A stretch of 64,000 nucleotides of DNA from Curtobacterium sp. VKM Ac-2922 (GCF_022815645.1 NZ_JALGRO010000002.1:124001-188000), one strand, 5' to 3'; positions 44,817 to 53,680 are shown, numbered from the stretch's first letter. The notes: a model not told the origin generated them from the letters alone. A program made the numbers and translations.

Positions 44817-45970
44817 GAGACGCCTCCCGCATCGCTGGCGCACCCACCGAGCACGTCCGAGGTCAGCATGGTCGCGCCGAGCGCAGCCCAGGCGTCCCCG
44901 TAGTACGTCGGCGTGGTCGCCGAGGTCCGGTCCGCACGCTCGAGGTCCGCCGTGGCAGCCGACGAGGAACCGGAGGCCTGCTCGGCCGCGGCACGCGCGA
45001 CGTAGGCCAGGGCGCTCCGGTCCCCCGTGACGGCGGTGCCGCCGAGGTCGAGCTGCGCGGCGAGCTGGGTCGTCCGCCGGAGCGTCGGTGCGACGGACCC
45101 GGCGAGTGCCCGGTCGGACGCGGTGCACGCCTCGGCGTAGCGGACCGGCAGGCGCATCGCGTCGTAGCCGTAGAGCACGCGTGCGTCGTTGCCGGTGGCG
45201 GGCATCGGGTCGACGGCGCCGTCGGCGTGCACCTGCGACCAGTCGCTCGGCAGGTCGGTCTTGGCGAGCACGGCAGCGGTGACGGCCGACGATCCCCGCT
45301 CCAGCTCGGTCCACCGGTCGTCACCCGTTGCCGCGGCGAGCACACGGTAGGCGGCCGGCGATGCGTAGGACGCGTCGTACCGGTACGGCTCGGCATCGGC
45401 CCACGGTCCGGGCAGCAGGATGCGACCGAGGTCCGTGGTCGCCGTCTCGTGGTCGAGCACCGCGGCCGCCATGCGCTTGCCGGCGGCGGTGTAGCGCTCG
45501 TCGCCCCACGACTTCCCCGCCAGCACGAGGGCCCGCGCGGCGTCGAGGTCGGCGTCGGACGCGGACTGCGCGTCCGCGACCCCGCCGCTCGTCGTCCACC
45601 GCCAGGCCAGCAGGTCGTCGTCGGTCACCAGGTGCCGCTTCGTCCACGACCAGATGTCGTCGAAGCGCGTCCGGTCGCCGGCCGCGTAGGCGATGAGCAG
45701 GCCGTACGCCTGGCCTTCGCTCACCGTGTCGTTGCCCTGGTCCTTGCGGACGACGCGGCCGCCCTCGACGTAGCGGTCGAGGAAGTCCGTCCGCAGCTGC
45801 GCAGCGGAACGGGTGCCGGCGGGCGCGGTGGTCGAGGTGGGCGTGGCGGCGCCACCGGCGTCCGGCGCGCGGTCCGACCACGGTCGGACCGCGGCGACGG
45901 CGATGCCGCCGGCGACCAAGACCGCGGCGAGCGCGACGGCGGTGACGGGGATCCAGTTCCTGCGGGTCAT
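44813..45970 (-). CDS. GH8-family endoglucanase-like glycosidase
   Basis: 385 residues. A signal-anchor helix (about 8-30) exports the catalytic domain. GH8 motifs: VSEGQAYGLLIAY with the proton-donor Glu, and DADLDAARALVLAGKSWGD with the catalytic Asp region. GH8 enzymes cut beta-1,4-linked glucans, chitosan or xylan and, as BcsZ, accompany cellulose synthases. Here it lies two genes from a processive GT2 and next to a sortase, suggesting a role in editing the polysaccharide that cluster makes. A hairpin separates it from the DUF4397 gene. Confidence 0.87.
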   Translation of the reverse strand: MTRRNWIPVTAVALAAVLVAGGIAVAAVRPWSDRAPDAGGAATPTSTTAPAGTRSAAQLRTDFLDRYVEGGRVVRKDQGNDTVSEGQAYGLLIAYAAGDRTRFDDIWSWTKRHLVTDDDLLAWRWTTSGGVADAQSASDADLDAARALVLAGKSWGDERYTAAGKRMAAAVLDHETATTDLGRILLPGPWADAEPYRYDASYASPAAYRVLAAATGDDRWTELERGSSAVTAAVLAKTDLPSDWSQVHADGAVDPMPATGNDARVLYGYDAMRLPVRYAEACTASDRALAGSVAPTLRRTTQLAAQLDLGGTAVTGDRSALAYVARAAAEQASGSSSAATADLERADRTSATTPTYYGDAWAALGATMLTSDVLGGCASDAGGVS

Positions 45971-46004
45971 GCTGGCTCGCTCTCTGCTGGTGGGTGGGGC
46001 ACCG

Positions 46005-46060
46005 GACTGGAGGCCCGGATCACGTGGGCGGATCGGCCCGGGTGGGGTGGGCCTCCAGTC
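46005..46060 (-). terminator. Hairpin after the DUF4397 gene, within the cluster
   Basis: GACTGGAGGCCC (46005-46016) pairs with GGGCCTCCAGTC (46049-46060) around a 32-nt loop. It lies between DUF4397 and GH8 and may attenuate or end the upstream transcript. Confidence 0.6.
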
Positions 46061-46064
46061 GGGA

Positions 46065-46907
46065 TCAGTGGAACAGTCCGCGGAAGGCGCGGACGATCGC
46101 GTGCAGGAAGTCCGTCGTGCCGCGGTCGGCGGCGGTGCCGCCGCCGCCCGTCTGCACGCCGCCGCTCGGGGTCGCTGCGGTCGCTGCCGCGTCCGTGACG
46201 GGCACGATCGTCAGGTCGCCCTTGCTGTTGTCGAGCACGAAGAGCGTCGACACGGTGTTGCCGGCCAGGTCGAGGTCGGCGCTGCCGGTCTGCCCGCCGC
46301 CTGCGATGTCCAGGTCCCACTTGCCGGCTGCGACGGTGGCGTACTGGGACGCGGTGCCGAACGCGGCGTCCGAGGCGACCTGGGTGCCGTCGGAGGCCGT
46401 GACGTCGACCTTCTTGGCGGTGGTGGCGGCCTGCACGAGCCGGAGCTTCGCCTTGCCGTCGCCGGGCTGCTGCAGGTCGTCGGTGTACGCCGCGGTCTTG
46501 AGCGAGCTGTTCTTGCCGTAGGCCACGACGGTGCTGGCGTTGCCGGCCTGCACGGTGACGTCGGTGGAGACGACGGGCGTGGAGTCCGGTGCGTCGGAGG
46601 CACGCATCGACAGCACGTAGGTGCCGGTGGGGAGCTCCTGGTAGGGGCTCACCTGGCCGTAGGTGACGTCGTCGAGCTCGAACACCTTCTTGCCGCCGGC
46701 CAGGCTCGACAGTTCGACGTCGACGCCCTTGGTGTCGGGCGACAGGTGGCCGACGCGCAGCCAGCCGTCGGCGGGGGCGGCGCTGGCGGCCTGCGGGGCG
46801 GCCAGTCCGACGGTGGCGGCGACGAGGGTCGCGGCGAGGGCTCCGACGACCGCGATGCGACGACGGGGCGTGCGTGCGGTGGTGGTACGGGGTGCAGCGG
46901 CGTTCAT
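46065..46907 (-). CDS. Exported DUF4397-domain protein
   Basis: 280 residues with a strong AAGGAG ribosome site. The signal peptide ends near AASAAPADG (about residue 45). Two DUF4397 repeats follow: WLRVGHLSPDTKGVDVELSSLAGGKKVF and, later, KLRLVQAATTAKKVDVTASDG with DLDIAGGG, the Asp/Val-rich beta sandwich of the family. The tail is Gly/Thr-rich and ends in an amphipathic stretch, FLHAIVRAFRGLFH. DUF4397 proteins are secreted and their role is unknown. It may bind the surface glycan of this cluster or be a sortase target, though no LPXTG is present. Confidence 0.87.
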   Translation of the reverse strand: MNAAAPRTTTARTPRRRIAVVGALAATLVAATVGLAAPQAASAAPADGWLRVGHLSPDTKGVDVELSSLAGGKKVFELDDVTYGQVSPYQELPTGTYVLSMRASDAPDSTPVVSTDVTVQAGNASTVVAYGKNSSLKTAAYTDDLQQPGDGKAKLRLVQAATTAKKVDVTASDGTQVASDAAFGTASQYATVAAGKWDLDIAGGGQTGSADLDLAGNTVSTLFVLDNSKGDLTIVPVTDAAATAATPSGGVQTGGGGTAADRGTTDFLHAIVRAFRGLFH

Positions 46908-46931
46908 GGTCGTGCTCCTTCGGGTCGGATC

Positions 46932-46972
46932 TGCTCGGGTCGTGCTGGATCGGGTCGTGCTGGTTCGGGTCG
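46932..46972. repeat. 15-bp tandem repeats upstream of the DUF4397 gene
   Basis: Two 15-bp units (TGCTGGATCGGGTCG and TGCTGGTTCGGGTCG, 46943-46972) preceded by a shortened copy (46932-46942) lie in the gap between the GT39 and DUF4397 genes. Confidence 0.6.
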
Positions 46973-46990
46973 TCCGCTGCCGGGAGCGGG

Positions 46991-48976
46991 TCACGATGCC
47001 GTGACCGCGACGGTCGGGTCCGGGGTCGGGAACACGACGGTCAGGGTGTCGCCGTCCCGCTCGACGGACTCGGGGCGGTAGGTGCCGGTCAGCGCCTGGA
47101 AGGTGCGCTCGGTGCGGACGGCCGCCTGGGGGGTCTGGGCCGTCAGCACGAGACGCCGGAAGGACTGGCCGGTCTCGCCCGTGATCGGCGTGAACCGGGC
47201 CACCTGCACCGAGCGGTCGGCCAGGACCTGTCCGAGCCCGAGCATCGCGCGCTCGTCGACCTGTCCGGCGCGGAACTGCGACTTCGTGCCGGCGTCCGCC
47301 TGCAGCGACGGGTTCTGGGCGAGCTGTGTGCCGAGCGTCTTCCGCTGGTCGGAGGCCTTGGTGATCTCCTGCTTCGCGGTCGCTGCGCCCTGCGGGTGGA
47401 TCTGCCGGACGTCGACCATCTGGTTGCCGGTGCCGAAGCTCGCGACGACGGTCGAGTTCTGGATCGCCTGCCGCACGTCCGACGACGAGTTGCCGCCCGT
47501 GCGCATCGAGTCGGTCGTCACGATGTAGTCGGAGTCCTTCCACCCGTTCGGCGACTGCTTCTCGACGGCTCCGTCCGTGTCGAGCTTGTAGTACCAGACG
47601 ACGTTCTGCCGGGCGAAGCCGTCCTTGACCAGGTCGACCCACATCGCGTCGTCGACGAGCATGCGCGAGGACTTGTCGACGTTGTCGCCGATCCAGTTCT
47701 CGGCCTGCGCCATCGGCTTGTCCAGGTCGGTGATCAGGAAGCCGCGCAGCTGCGAGCCCCAGAGCGGCACGGCGACCACGAGTGCGGCCGCGGTGACGAG
47801 CGCCCAGGTCGTGCCGAGCAGCCGGCGAGTGGCGGACCGTGTGCGGGTCGTCGACCGGAACGGCGTGCGGCCGGACAGCGCGAGCACGGAGCGCTCGGCG
47901 ACGAAGGCGACCAGCAGCGCCGCGAACGGCACGAGCATGATGACGTACGGCACGGGCAGGTAGCCGTTCGGGCGGAACATGAACAGCAGCAGGAAGACGA
48001 GCATCGCGGCGATCGGGCGCACGCGGCGCAGGAACAGGCCCACGACGGCGGCGGCCGAGCCGAGCACGATGAACACGGGGTCGAGCGCCCACCACTGGGA
48101 TGCGGCCTCGTTGGCCAGGCTGCCGCCCGTGAACACCGAGCCGCTCGCCTGCCGGCTGCCGAGCTGGTACGTGATGCCCTGCAGCAGGCTGACCTTGCCG
48201 GCGCTCGGCAGGAGTTCGCCCTTGACCGCGGCGAGCAGGACGTACCCGCCGCCGATGACGGCCAACACGGCACCCGCGACGCTCAGCGTGTACCGGCGCG
48301 TGCTGTGGTCGGCGCGGCGCACGGCGATCCAGATCAGGAACGGCAGCGCGAGCAGGTACGTCTCCTTGCTGAGCACCGCGATGCCCAGGCAGGCGGCGGC
48401 ACCGACGAAGCCGGCGAGCTGCTGCCGGCGGCTCAGCACCAGGACGAACGCGGCGAGGAGCCACGGCGTCGCAACGTTGTCGATGTACACCGTGCGGTGG
48501 TACTGCAGCGCCAGCGGCGACAGCGTGAAGACCAGGACCGCGGCGGCGCTGGCGGCACGGTGCATCCCGAGTCGGCGGCCGAGCACGAACAGCAGCACGG
48601 CCGAGGCCGCGGCGAAGAACACCATCGACTCACGTGCGGCCTCGACGGCGAACGGGTAGCGCGCGAACGCCCCGGTCAGCGAGGTGTAGCCGGCGATCTG
48701 GATCCAGCCGAGCGGCGGGTGGTCGTACCAGTACGTGTAGTGGGTGAGTTCACCGAGGTTCGTGATCGCCCACGCCTGGGCGGTGTACGTGCCCTCGTCG
48801 TCGATGCGCTGTGGCGTGCCGGTCATGTTCCACAGCTGTGCCATGACGCCGATCGTCAGGACGGGGAGCAGCCAGGACAGGCTCTTCGCATGCACCTGGA
48901 ACCAGGTGCCGAGGCCGCTTCCGGCGCGGGCACCGCGGATCGGGATGCCGGTCGTGTTGGTCAGGCTGGCGGTCAT
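46991..48976 (-). CDS. GT39-like membrane glycosyltransferase (phospholipid carrier-dependent)
   Basis: 661 residues with about eleven transmembrane helices. The catalytic loop RIDDEGTYTAQAWAI (near residue 55) and YDHPPLGW are typical of ArnT/PMT-like enzymes, which use lipid-linked sugars to modify glycans, lipids or proteins outside the membrane. The C-terminal 200 residues are a periplasmic-like soluble domain (VVWYYKLDTDG, VARFTPITGETGQ). It overlaps the GT2 gene by 4 bp. A polyprenyl-phosphate sugar such as that made by the Ppm1-like enzyme is a plausible donor. Confidence 0.88.
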   Translation of the reverse strand: MTASLTNTTGIPIRGARAGSGLGTWFQVHAKSLSWLLPVLTIGVMAQLWNMTGTPQRIDDEGTYTAQAWAITNLGELTHYTYWYDHPPLGWIQIAGYTSLTGAFARYPFAVEAARESMVFFAAASAVLLFVLGRRLGMHRAASAAAVLVFTLSPLALQYHRTVYIDNVATPWLLAAFVLVLSRRQQLAGFVGAAACLGIAVLSKETYLLALPFLIWIAVRRADHSTRRYTLSVAGAVLAVIGGGYVLLAAVKGELLPSAGKVSLLQGITYQLGSRQASGSVFTGGSLANEAASQWWALDPVFIVLGSAAAVVGLFLRRVRPIAAMLVFLLLFMFRPNGYLPVPYVIMLVPFAALLVAFVAERSVLALSGRTPFRSTTRTRSATRRLLGTTWALVTAAALVVAVPLWGSQLRGFLITDLDKPMAQAENWIGDNVDKSSRMLVDDAMWVDLVKDGFARQNVVWYYKLDTDGAVEKQSPNGWKDSDYIVTTDSMRTGGNSSSDVRQAIQNSTVVASFGTGNQMVDVRQIHPQGAATAKQEITKASDQRKTLGTQLAQNPSLQADAGTKSQFRAGQVDERAMLGLGQVLADRSVQVARFTPITGETGQSFRRLVLTAQTPQAAVRTERTFQALTGTYRPESVERDGDTLTVVFPTPDPTVAVTAS

Positions 48977-50523
48977 CGGTCGCCTCCTGCGGTCGAGCCG
49001 GCGTAGGCCGGCTGACGGTCGGTGGACTGGTCGTCGGCGCCGGTGTGGTCCGTGGCGTGACCCGCGGGCTGGTGCTCGCCCGTCGGTCCGGTCAGGTCAC
49101 CGTCGCTGGACGGAACCGCGTCGACCTGTCCGGCCGTGCGGTGCTGGCCGGTGTGCTCCGTCTTCTCCCAGCCGTTCTGGCCGCGCGCGTGGCGGACGAC
49201 CGCTCGGACCGCCGCAGCGGCGAGGAACACCTGGTACGGGATCAGCCCGAGCACGAGCTTCACGTAGTCGCGGACCCGGACCTTCTCCTTGTACAGGCGG
49301 CCGAACTCACCGAGCCCGGCGATCTCCACCGCCAGCAGCATCAGGGTCGGTGCGAGCGGGATGAACGAGATCAGGGCGATCACCGTGGGGACCTTGACGA
49401 AGGCGATCATCACGACGCTGAGCGGGATCAGCAGACCCGTGGCGGCCTGGATGAACGGCATCGTCAGCAGGTACCGGGCGAAGAAGCGCTGCTTGCGCGT
49501 CGGCAGCTTCTTCCACTCCCCCTTCTCCAGCACCTGCAGGAAGCCCTGGTTCCAGCGGGTGCGCTGCTTCAGGAGCGACGCGAACGTGGGCGGGGTCTCC
49601 TCGCGGGTGACGGCTTCGGGCGAGTACGCGACGACGACCTTGGCGCCGTCGGCACTGAGCCGGACGCCGAGCTCGCAGTCCTCGGCCAGGCAGTGCGCGT
49701 CCCAGCCGTTGGACCAGTCCAGGCGCTCCTTCGTCACGAAGACGGTGTTGCCGCCCAGCGGGATGAACTTCGACTCGGCGTGGAAGTGCAGTCGCGAACG
49801 GAACCAGAAGTAGTACTCCAGCACGTTGCGGAGCGACCACCAGCTGGACCGGAAGTTCATCAGCTGTACGCCGCCCTGCACGACGTCCGCGTCGGTCTCC
49901 TGGAACCGCGAGTCCACGAGCGACAGCAGCCGCGGGTAGACCTCGTCCTCGGCGTCGAACACGCCGACGATGTCGCCCGTCGCCTCGGCGAGCGCCAGGT
50001 TCATCGCCTTGGGCTTGTTCTTCGGCAGGGTGTCGTCCACCACGACCTTGATCAGGCCCGGGTGCCGCGCGGCTGCCTCACGCACCACCCGGTCGGTGCC
50101 GGGGTCGTCCTCGCCGACGATCGCGATGATCTCGAAGTCGGGGTGGTCCTGCCGCGCGAGCATGTCGAGCGTCTGGCCCATCACGTCCTCCTCGTGCCGC
50201 CCGGGCACCAGCAGCGTGAAGCGGTGCGCCGCGGGGCGCGGGGTCGGGCTGAAGCTCGTCGCGCGGAGCGCGTCCCGCGACCGCCACGCGTGCAGCATCC
50301 ACCACAGCGTGCTCAGCGCGATCACCGTGAGCAGCACGGAGATCGCGACCAGCGCGGAGTAGCCGATCCACTCGCCCACCGACCAGGCGGTCTGCGCGCC
50401 CTGCCCCGAGCCTCCCGTCGGGACGGAGGTGGTGCCCCGGTTCGGGACGTCCTTCGTGCCGGGCTGGTCGCCCGGCTGCAGCAGCGGTGCTGCTGCCAGC
50501 GTCAACGTGCTCAGGATGCTCAT
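48973..50523 (-). CDS. Processive GT2 (cellulose/hyaluronan synthase-like)
   Basis: 516 residues. One N-terminal membrane helix (about 55-78), then a GT-A domain: FTLLVPGRHEEDVM, VFDAEDEVYPRLLSLV, CLAEDCELGVRLS and QRTRW in LKQRTRWNQGFLQVL, the QxxRW motif of processive polysaccharide synthases. Three or four C-terminal helices form the export path. It lacks the PilZ domain of BcsA. The last 60 residues are hydrophilic. It should polymerise and export a beta-linked glycan; the sugar is unknown. Overlaps GtrA and GT39 genes by 4 bp. Confidence 0.9.
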   Translation of the reverse strand: MSILSTLTLAAAPLLQPGDQPGTKDVPNRGTTSVPTGGSGQGAQTAWSVGEWIGYSALVAISVLLTVIALSTLWWMLHAWRSRDALRATSFSPTPRPAAHRFTLLVPGRHEEDVMGQTLDMLARQDHPDFEIIAIVGEDDPGTDRVVREAAARHPGLIKVVVDDTLPKNKPKAMNLALAEATGDIVGVFDAEDEVYPRLLSLVDSRFQETDADVVQGGVQLMNFRSSWWSLRNVLEYYFWFRSRLHFHAESKFIPLGGNTVFVTKERLDWSNGWDAHCLAEDCELGVRLSADGAKVVVAYSPEAVTREETPPTFASLLKQRTRWNQGFLQVLEKGEWKKLPTRKQRFFARYLLTMPFIQAATGLLIPLSVVMIAFVKVPTVIALISFIPLAPTLMLLAVEIAGLGEFGRLYKEKVRVRDYVKLVLGLIPYQVFLAAAAVRAVVRHARGQNGWEKTEHTGQHRTAGQVDAVPSSDGDLTGPTGEHQPAGHATDHTGADDQSTDRQPAYAGSTAGGDR

Positions 50524-51065
50524 GCGGCGTGCTCCTTCGTGCGGCGTGCGTCGGGGGAACGGAAGACGAGGGTCTTGTACGCGGCGAAGCGGAACGCTGT
50601 GCCGAGGACGAGACCGACCCCGTTGCCGGCGACGTTGTCGGCGAGGGTGGAGGTGAATCCGAGCAGGTAGTGGGAGACGAACAGGCACACTGCAGCGATG
50701 CCCAGTCCGATGAGGTTCGTGACCGCGAACAGGACGCCCTCGCGCACGGTCTCGCGGCGACCGGTGGTGCGCTCGGACCGGAAGGTGATCAGCCGGTTGA
50801 GCACCCAGGCGACCGCGGTCGAGACGACGGCGGAGCCGACCTTCGCGGCGATGGGCTGGTCGTCGAGGACGGTCAGGCGCAGCAGGTTGTAGACACCGAG
50901 GTCGATCAGGAAGCAGAGCGCGCCGATCGAGCCGAACGACAGCAGTTGCCGGCCGGCGACGACGAGACGCCACGACCGTGCGCCGCGTGTCCGCTTCGCT
51001 GGTCCGGCTGCGTCCGGTGTCACCTGAGTGGGTGGCACCACAACGAGGGTCTCGGTCGAGGTCAT
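50520..51065 (-). CDS. GtrA-family membrane protein
   Basis: 181 residues. Four transmembrane helices with the GtrA pattern: LLSFGSIGALCFLIDLGVYNLL, then VGSAVVSTAVAWVLNRLITFRSER, typical N-x-x-x-T/S-F-R ending of helix 2. GtrA-like proteins help flip or deliver lipid-linked sugars. First gene of the polysaccharide cluster, with about 250 bp of upstream region containing a hairpin and a tetranucleotide tract. It may supply lipid-linked sugars to the downstream GT39 enzyme. Confidence 0.88.
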   Translation of the reverse strand: MTSTETLVVVPPTQVTPDAAGPAKRTRGARSWRLVVAGRQLLSFGSIGALCFLIDLGVYNLLRLTVLDDQPIAAKVGSAVVSTAVAWVLNRLITFRSERTTGRRETVREGVLFAVTNLIGLGIAAVCLFVSHYLLGFTSTLADNVAGNGVGLVLGTAFRFAAYKTLVFRSPDARRTKEHAA

Positions 51066-51201
51066 GCCCCCGATTCGGGGGGCGTGGGAAGGGGGTTTGC
51101 CCGGGGTACGGACTTCGTCAGGATCCTGCCAGGAACGCGACACATGCCGTTCATCCGGGGTACGCGTGGTGCGGGTGGCAATTCCGCGGAGACATGCGGA
51201 A

Positions 51202-51228
51202 GGGCCCGTGGCGGGGTGCCACGGGCCC
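51202..51228. terminator. Hairpin between an aldo/keto reductase gene and the polysaccharide cluster
   Basis: Perfect 11-bp stem GGGCCCGTGGC/GCCACGGGCCC with loop GGGGT. It lies 3' of the minus-strand aldo/keto reductase gene and insulates the following gtrA-like gene. Confidence 0.75.
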
Positions 51229-51282
51229 TGGAACGGTCTGTCCGGCCGGGTCGGCTCGGTCAGACCGGTCCGGTCCGGTCGG

Positions 51283-51313
<31 letters not shown>

Positions 51314-51319
51314 GAGCGG

Positions 51320-52324
51320 TTACGCCGGGCGGGAGGCCGGGCTCACGCTCTTGGACGCGTCGCGCTCCGGGATGTCCCCCAGCGCGGCGTCGATGGCGGC
51401 AAGCGCGTCGGCGTCCAGCCGCACGCCGGCCGCCTTGACGTTGTCGGTCACCTGCGACGGACGCGAGGCGCCGACGATCGCACTCGCGACGTTCTCGTTC
51501 TGCAGCGTCCACGCGATCGCGAGCTGGGCGAGCGTCAGGCCGGCCTGGTCCGCGACGGGCTGCAGGCGCTGCACGGCTTCGAGGACTTCGTCGCGCATGA
51601 ACCGCTTGATCATGTCCGCGCCGCCCTTCTCGTCCGTGGCACGGGACCCCTCGGGCAGCGGCTGACCGGGCTTGTACTTGCCCGTCAGCACACCCTGCGC
51701 GATGGGCGACCAGACGATCTGCGACAGGCCGAGCTGCTTGGACGCGGGGACGACCTCGCCCTCGATGACCCGCCACAGCATCGAGTACTGGGGCTGGTTC
51801 GAGATGAGCTGGAAGCCGAGCTCCTTCGCCAGTGCCGCACCCGCGCGGATCTGCTCGGCCGTCCACTCGCTGACGCCGATGTACAGCGCCTTGCCCTGCC
51901 GCACGACGTCCGCGAAGGCCTGCATGGTCTCTTCGAGCGGGGTCTCGTAGTCGAAGCGGTGAGCCTGGTACAGGTCGACGTAATCGGTCTGCAGACGGGT
52001 CAGCGAGCCGTTGATCGACTCCATGATGTGCTTGCGGCTGAGTCCGACGTCGTTGTGCTGCATCGGGCCGGTCGGCCAGTACACCTTCGTGAAGACCTCG
52101 AGGCCGGCGCGACGCTCGCCCTTGAGGGCTTCGCCGAGGACGGTCTCGGCGGCCGTGTTGGCGTACGTGTCGGCCGTGTCGAACGTGGTGATGCCGGCGT
52201 CGAGCGCTGCCCGGACACACTGCGTCGCGACGTCGTTCTCGACCTGCGAGCCGTGCGTCAGCCAGTTGCCGTAGGTGATCTCGGAGATCTTGAGTCCTGA
52301 GTTGCCCAGGTACCTGAATTCCAT
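51320..52324 (-). CDS. Aldo/keto reductase (Kv-beta-like)
   Basis: 334 residues. AKR tetrad seen as Asp and Tyr in TFDTADTYANTAAE, Lys in VFTKVYW and His in LYQAHRFD. The C-terminal NADPH site contains AIVGASRPSQVTDNV. It most resembles the voltage-gated K-channel beta-subunit/YghZ group, which reduces aldehydes using NADPH. TAGCGT lies 7 nt before the ATG. Strain-variable repeats lie just after the stop. Confidence 0.92.
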   Translation of the reverse strand: MEFRYLGNSGLKISEITYGNWLTHGSQVENDVATQCVRAALDAGITTFDTADTYANTAAETVLGEALKGERRAGLEVFTKVYWPTGPMQHNDVGLSRKHIMESINGSLTRLQTDYVDLYQAHRFDYETPLEETMQAFADVVRQGKALYIGVSEWTAEQIRAGAALAKELGFQLISNQPQYSMLWRVIEGEVVPASKQLGLSQIVWSPIAQGVLTGKYKPGQPLPEGSRATDEKGGADMIKRFMRDEVLEAVQRLQPVADQAGLTLAQLAIAWTLQNENVASAIVGASRPSQVTDNVKAAGVRLDADALAAIDAALGDIPERDASKSVSPASRPA

Positions 52325-52331
52325 GCTCCCG

Positions 52332-52337
52332 ACGCTA
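52332..52337 (-). promoter_or_regulatory. -10 box TAGCGT for the aldo/keto reductase gene
   Basis: On the minus strand TAGCGT precedes the ATG at 52324 by 7 nt. Confidence 0.5.
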
Positions 52338-52542
52338 CCGGAGCGCTCGCACACCCGGGTGTCCCTGCGAGGGCCTGTGTCCCGCGCCCGGGCGCCGGGC
52401 GCGTCGCGGCCGCGGGCCGGGCGCCGGCGCGGGCCGGGTGCGGGCGCGGGCGCGGACGCGGGCGGGCGCGGGCGCGCCGCGGACGCGGGCACAGGCCCGG
52501 GCACCGGCCCGGGCACGCGCAGGATGCGGGCACCGAAACGGG

Positions 52543-52601
52543 CGGACGGGCAAAACACCAGGGTCACTCCGTCCCGTCACCTGGGGATTCCGCCCGCTCG
52601 G
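52543..52601. repeat. Palindromic element, copy 8
   Basis: Left end GGACGGGCAAAACACCAGGG, right end GGGATTCCGCCCGCTCGG; the arms have drifted, so this is a degenerate copy. Confidence 0.6.
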
Positions 52602-52701
52602 CGCGCGGCTCGCTCCTCCACATCGCGGGGAGTCTTCGAGACGTCCACATCGGAGGCTCCGCTCGCCATGACGAAATCGGCGCGCTGCCACCGTGGGGAC
52701 C

Positions 52702-53634
52702 ATGACACCCAGGACTCGACTCCCACTAGCGTTGCGGGACGCTTCGTTCCGGGTTCGCGACGCCCTGCACCGAGGCGTCTCGCGGGGCCGCCTCGAAGCA
52801 CGCGACCTCGTCCGCCCCTTCCACGGGATCCGATCCGCTGCAGTTCCCCGATCCATCGACGAACGAGCGCGAGCGCTGGCTCCGCGCCTCCGCCCGGACC
52901 AGGTGTTCAGCCACGCGACGGCGGCGGCGATCATCGGCGTTCCGCTTCCCCGCCGAGTCGAGCGCGACCCACGGCTGCACGTGACCACGATCGGAGTCGA
53001 TCAAGCACTTCGCGTTCGGGGTGCGGTCGGACACCGTGCCCGATCCGGCACCGTCAGGATGACTGTCTCCCGAGGCGTCCCGATCAGTACTCCAACGGAC
53101 ACGTTCGTCGCGCTGGGGACGATGCTCACGATCGATGAGCTCGTCATCGCCGGTGACGCGCTCGTCGGCTGGCTCGGCTGGGTCACACTCGACGAACTGC
53201 GAGCGGCCGTCCGTCGACGTCGCGGCATGCGCGGCGTCCGCCGACTCCGCGCTGCATTGCTGGAGATCCGTCCTGGCTCCCAGTCCCCCGGGGAGACCCG
53301 AGCGCGACTCGTACTGACACGACACGGACTACCGGAACCAGCGCTGAACCACGATGTGGTGGTCGACGGTGTGTGGATCGCGCGCGTGGACCTGGCGTTC
53401 CCCGAAGCCCGGGTCGCGATCGAGTACGAGAGTGACCTGCACCGCACGGATCCGGCGACGTTCAAGAAGGACCTGACCCGGGGTGAGCACCTGAAGGACG
53501 TCGACTGGTGGCTGGTCCGGATCACGGCAGATGACGTCGGGCAACACGTCGAGCGCTTCGTCCATCGCGTACGTCGCCTGCTCGTCACGGGCGGTTCGGG
53601 GGCGCACGATCGGCGTTTCACGACACTTCGATGA
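52702..53634 (+). CDS. DUF559/endonuclease-like C-terminal domain protein, 310 aa
   Basis: The N-terminal part (about 1-150) is Arg-rich with DQVFSHATAAAIIGVPLP, a pattern common in actinobacterial proteins annotated 'AbiEi-like antitoxin or hypothetical'. The C-terminal domain has GVWIARVDLAFPEARVAIEYESDLHR, where D...E-x-E resembles the Vsr/DUF559 restriction-endonuclease-like fold, and ends in DVDWWLVRITADDV. A nuclease activity is possible but unproven. A GTG lies three codons upstream of the chosen ATG. Its G+C and codon use look slightly lower than in the neighbours. Confidence 0.7.
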   Translation: MTPRTRLPLALRDASFRVRDALHRGVSRGRLEARDLVRPFHGIRSAAVPRSIDERARALAPRLRPDQVFSHATAAAIIGVPLPRRVERDPRLHVTTIGVDQALRVRGAVGHRARSGTVRMTVSRGVPISTPTDTFVALGTMLTIDELVIAGDALVGWLGWVTLDELRAAVRRRRGMRGVRRLRAALLEIRPGSQSPGETRARLVLTRHGLPEPALNHDVVVDGVWIARVDLAFPEARVAIEYESDLHRTDPATFKKDLTRGEHLKDVDWWLVRITADDVGQHVERFVHRVRRLLVTGGSGAHDRRFTTLR

Positions 53635-53638
53635 ACAT

Positions 53639-53680
53639 TGGTTGACGCTTCAACCATTTGGGTACAGAATGGCGTAGCAT
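53639..53680 (+). promoter_or_regulatory. yceI promoter region with palindrome
   Basis: TGGTTGA-CGCT-TCAACCA (53639-53656) overlaps the -35 box TTGACG (53642-53647); CAGAAT (53665-53670) follows at 17 bp. The position suits repression by a MarR-type factor. Confidence 0.6.

Larger units (their letters stand above)
52325..52701. other. Non-coding stretch with a palindromic element
   Basis: 377 bp between divergent genes. About 52375-52530 is GC dinucleotide-rich simple sequence (GGGCGCGGGCGC-like), followed by palindromic element copy 8 and a normal-composition promoter region. No gene is visible. Confidence 0.65.
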
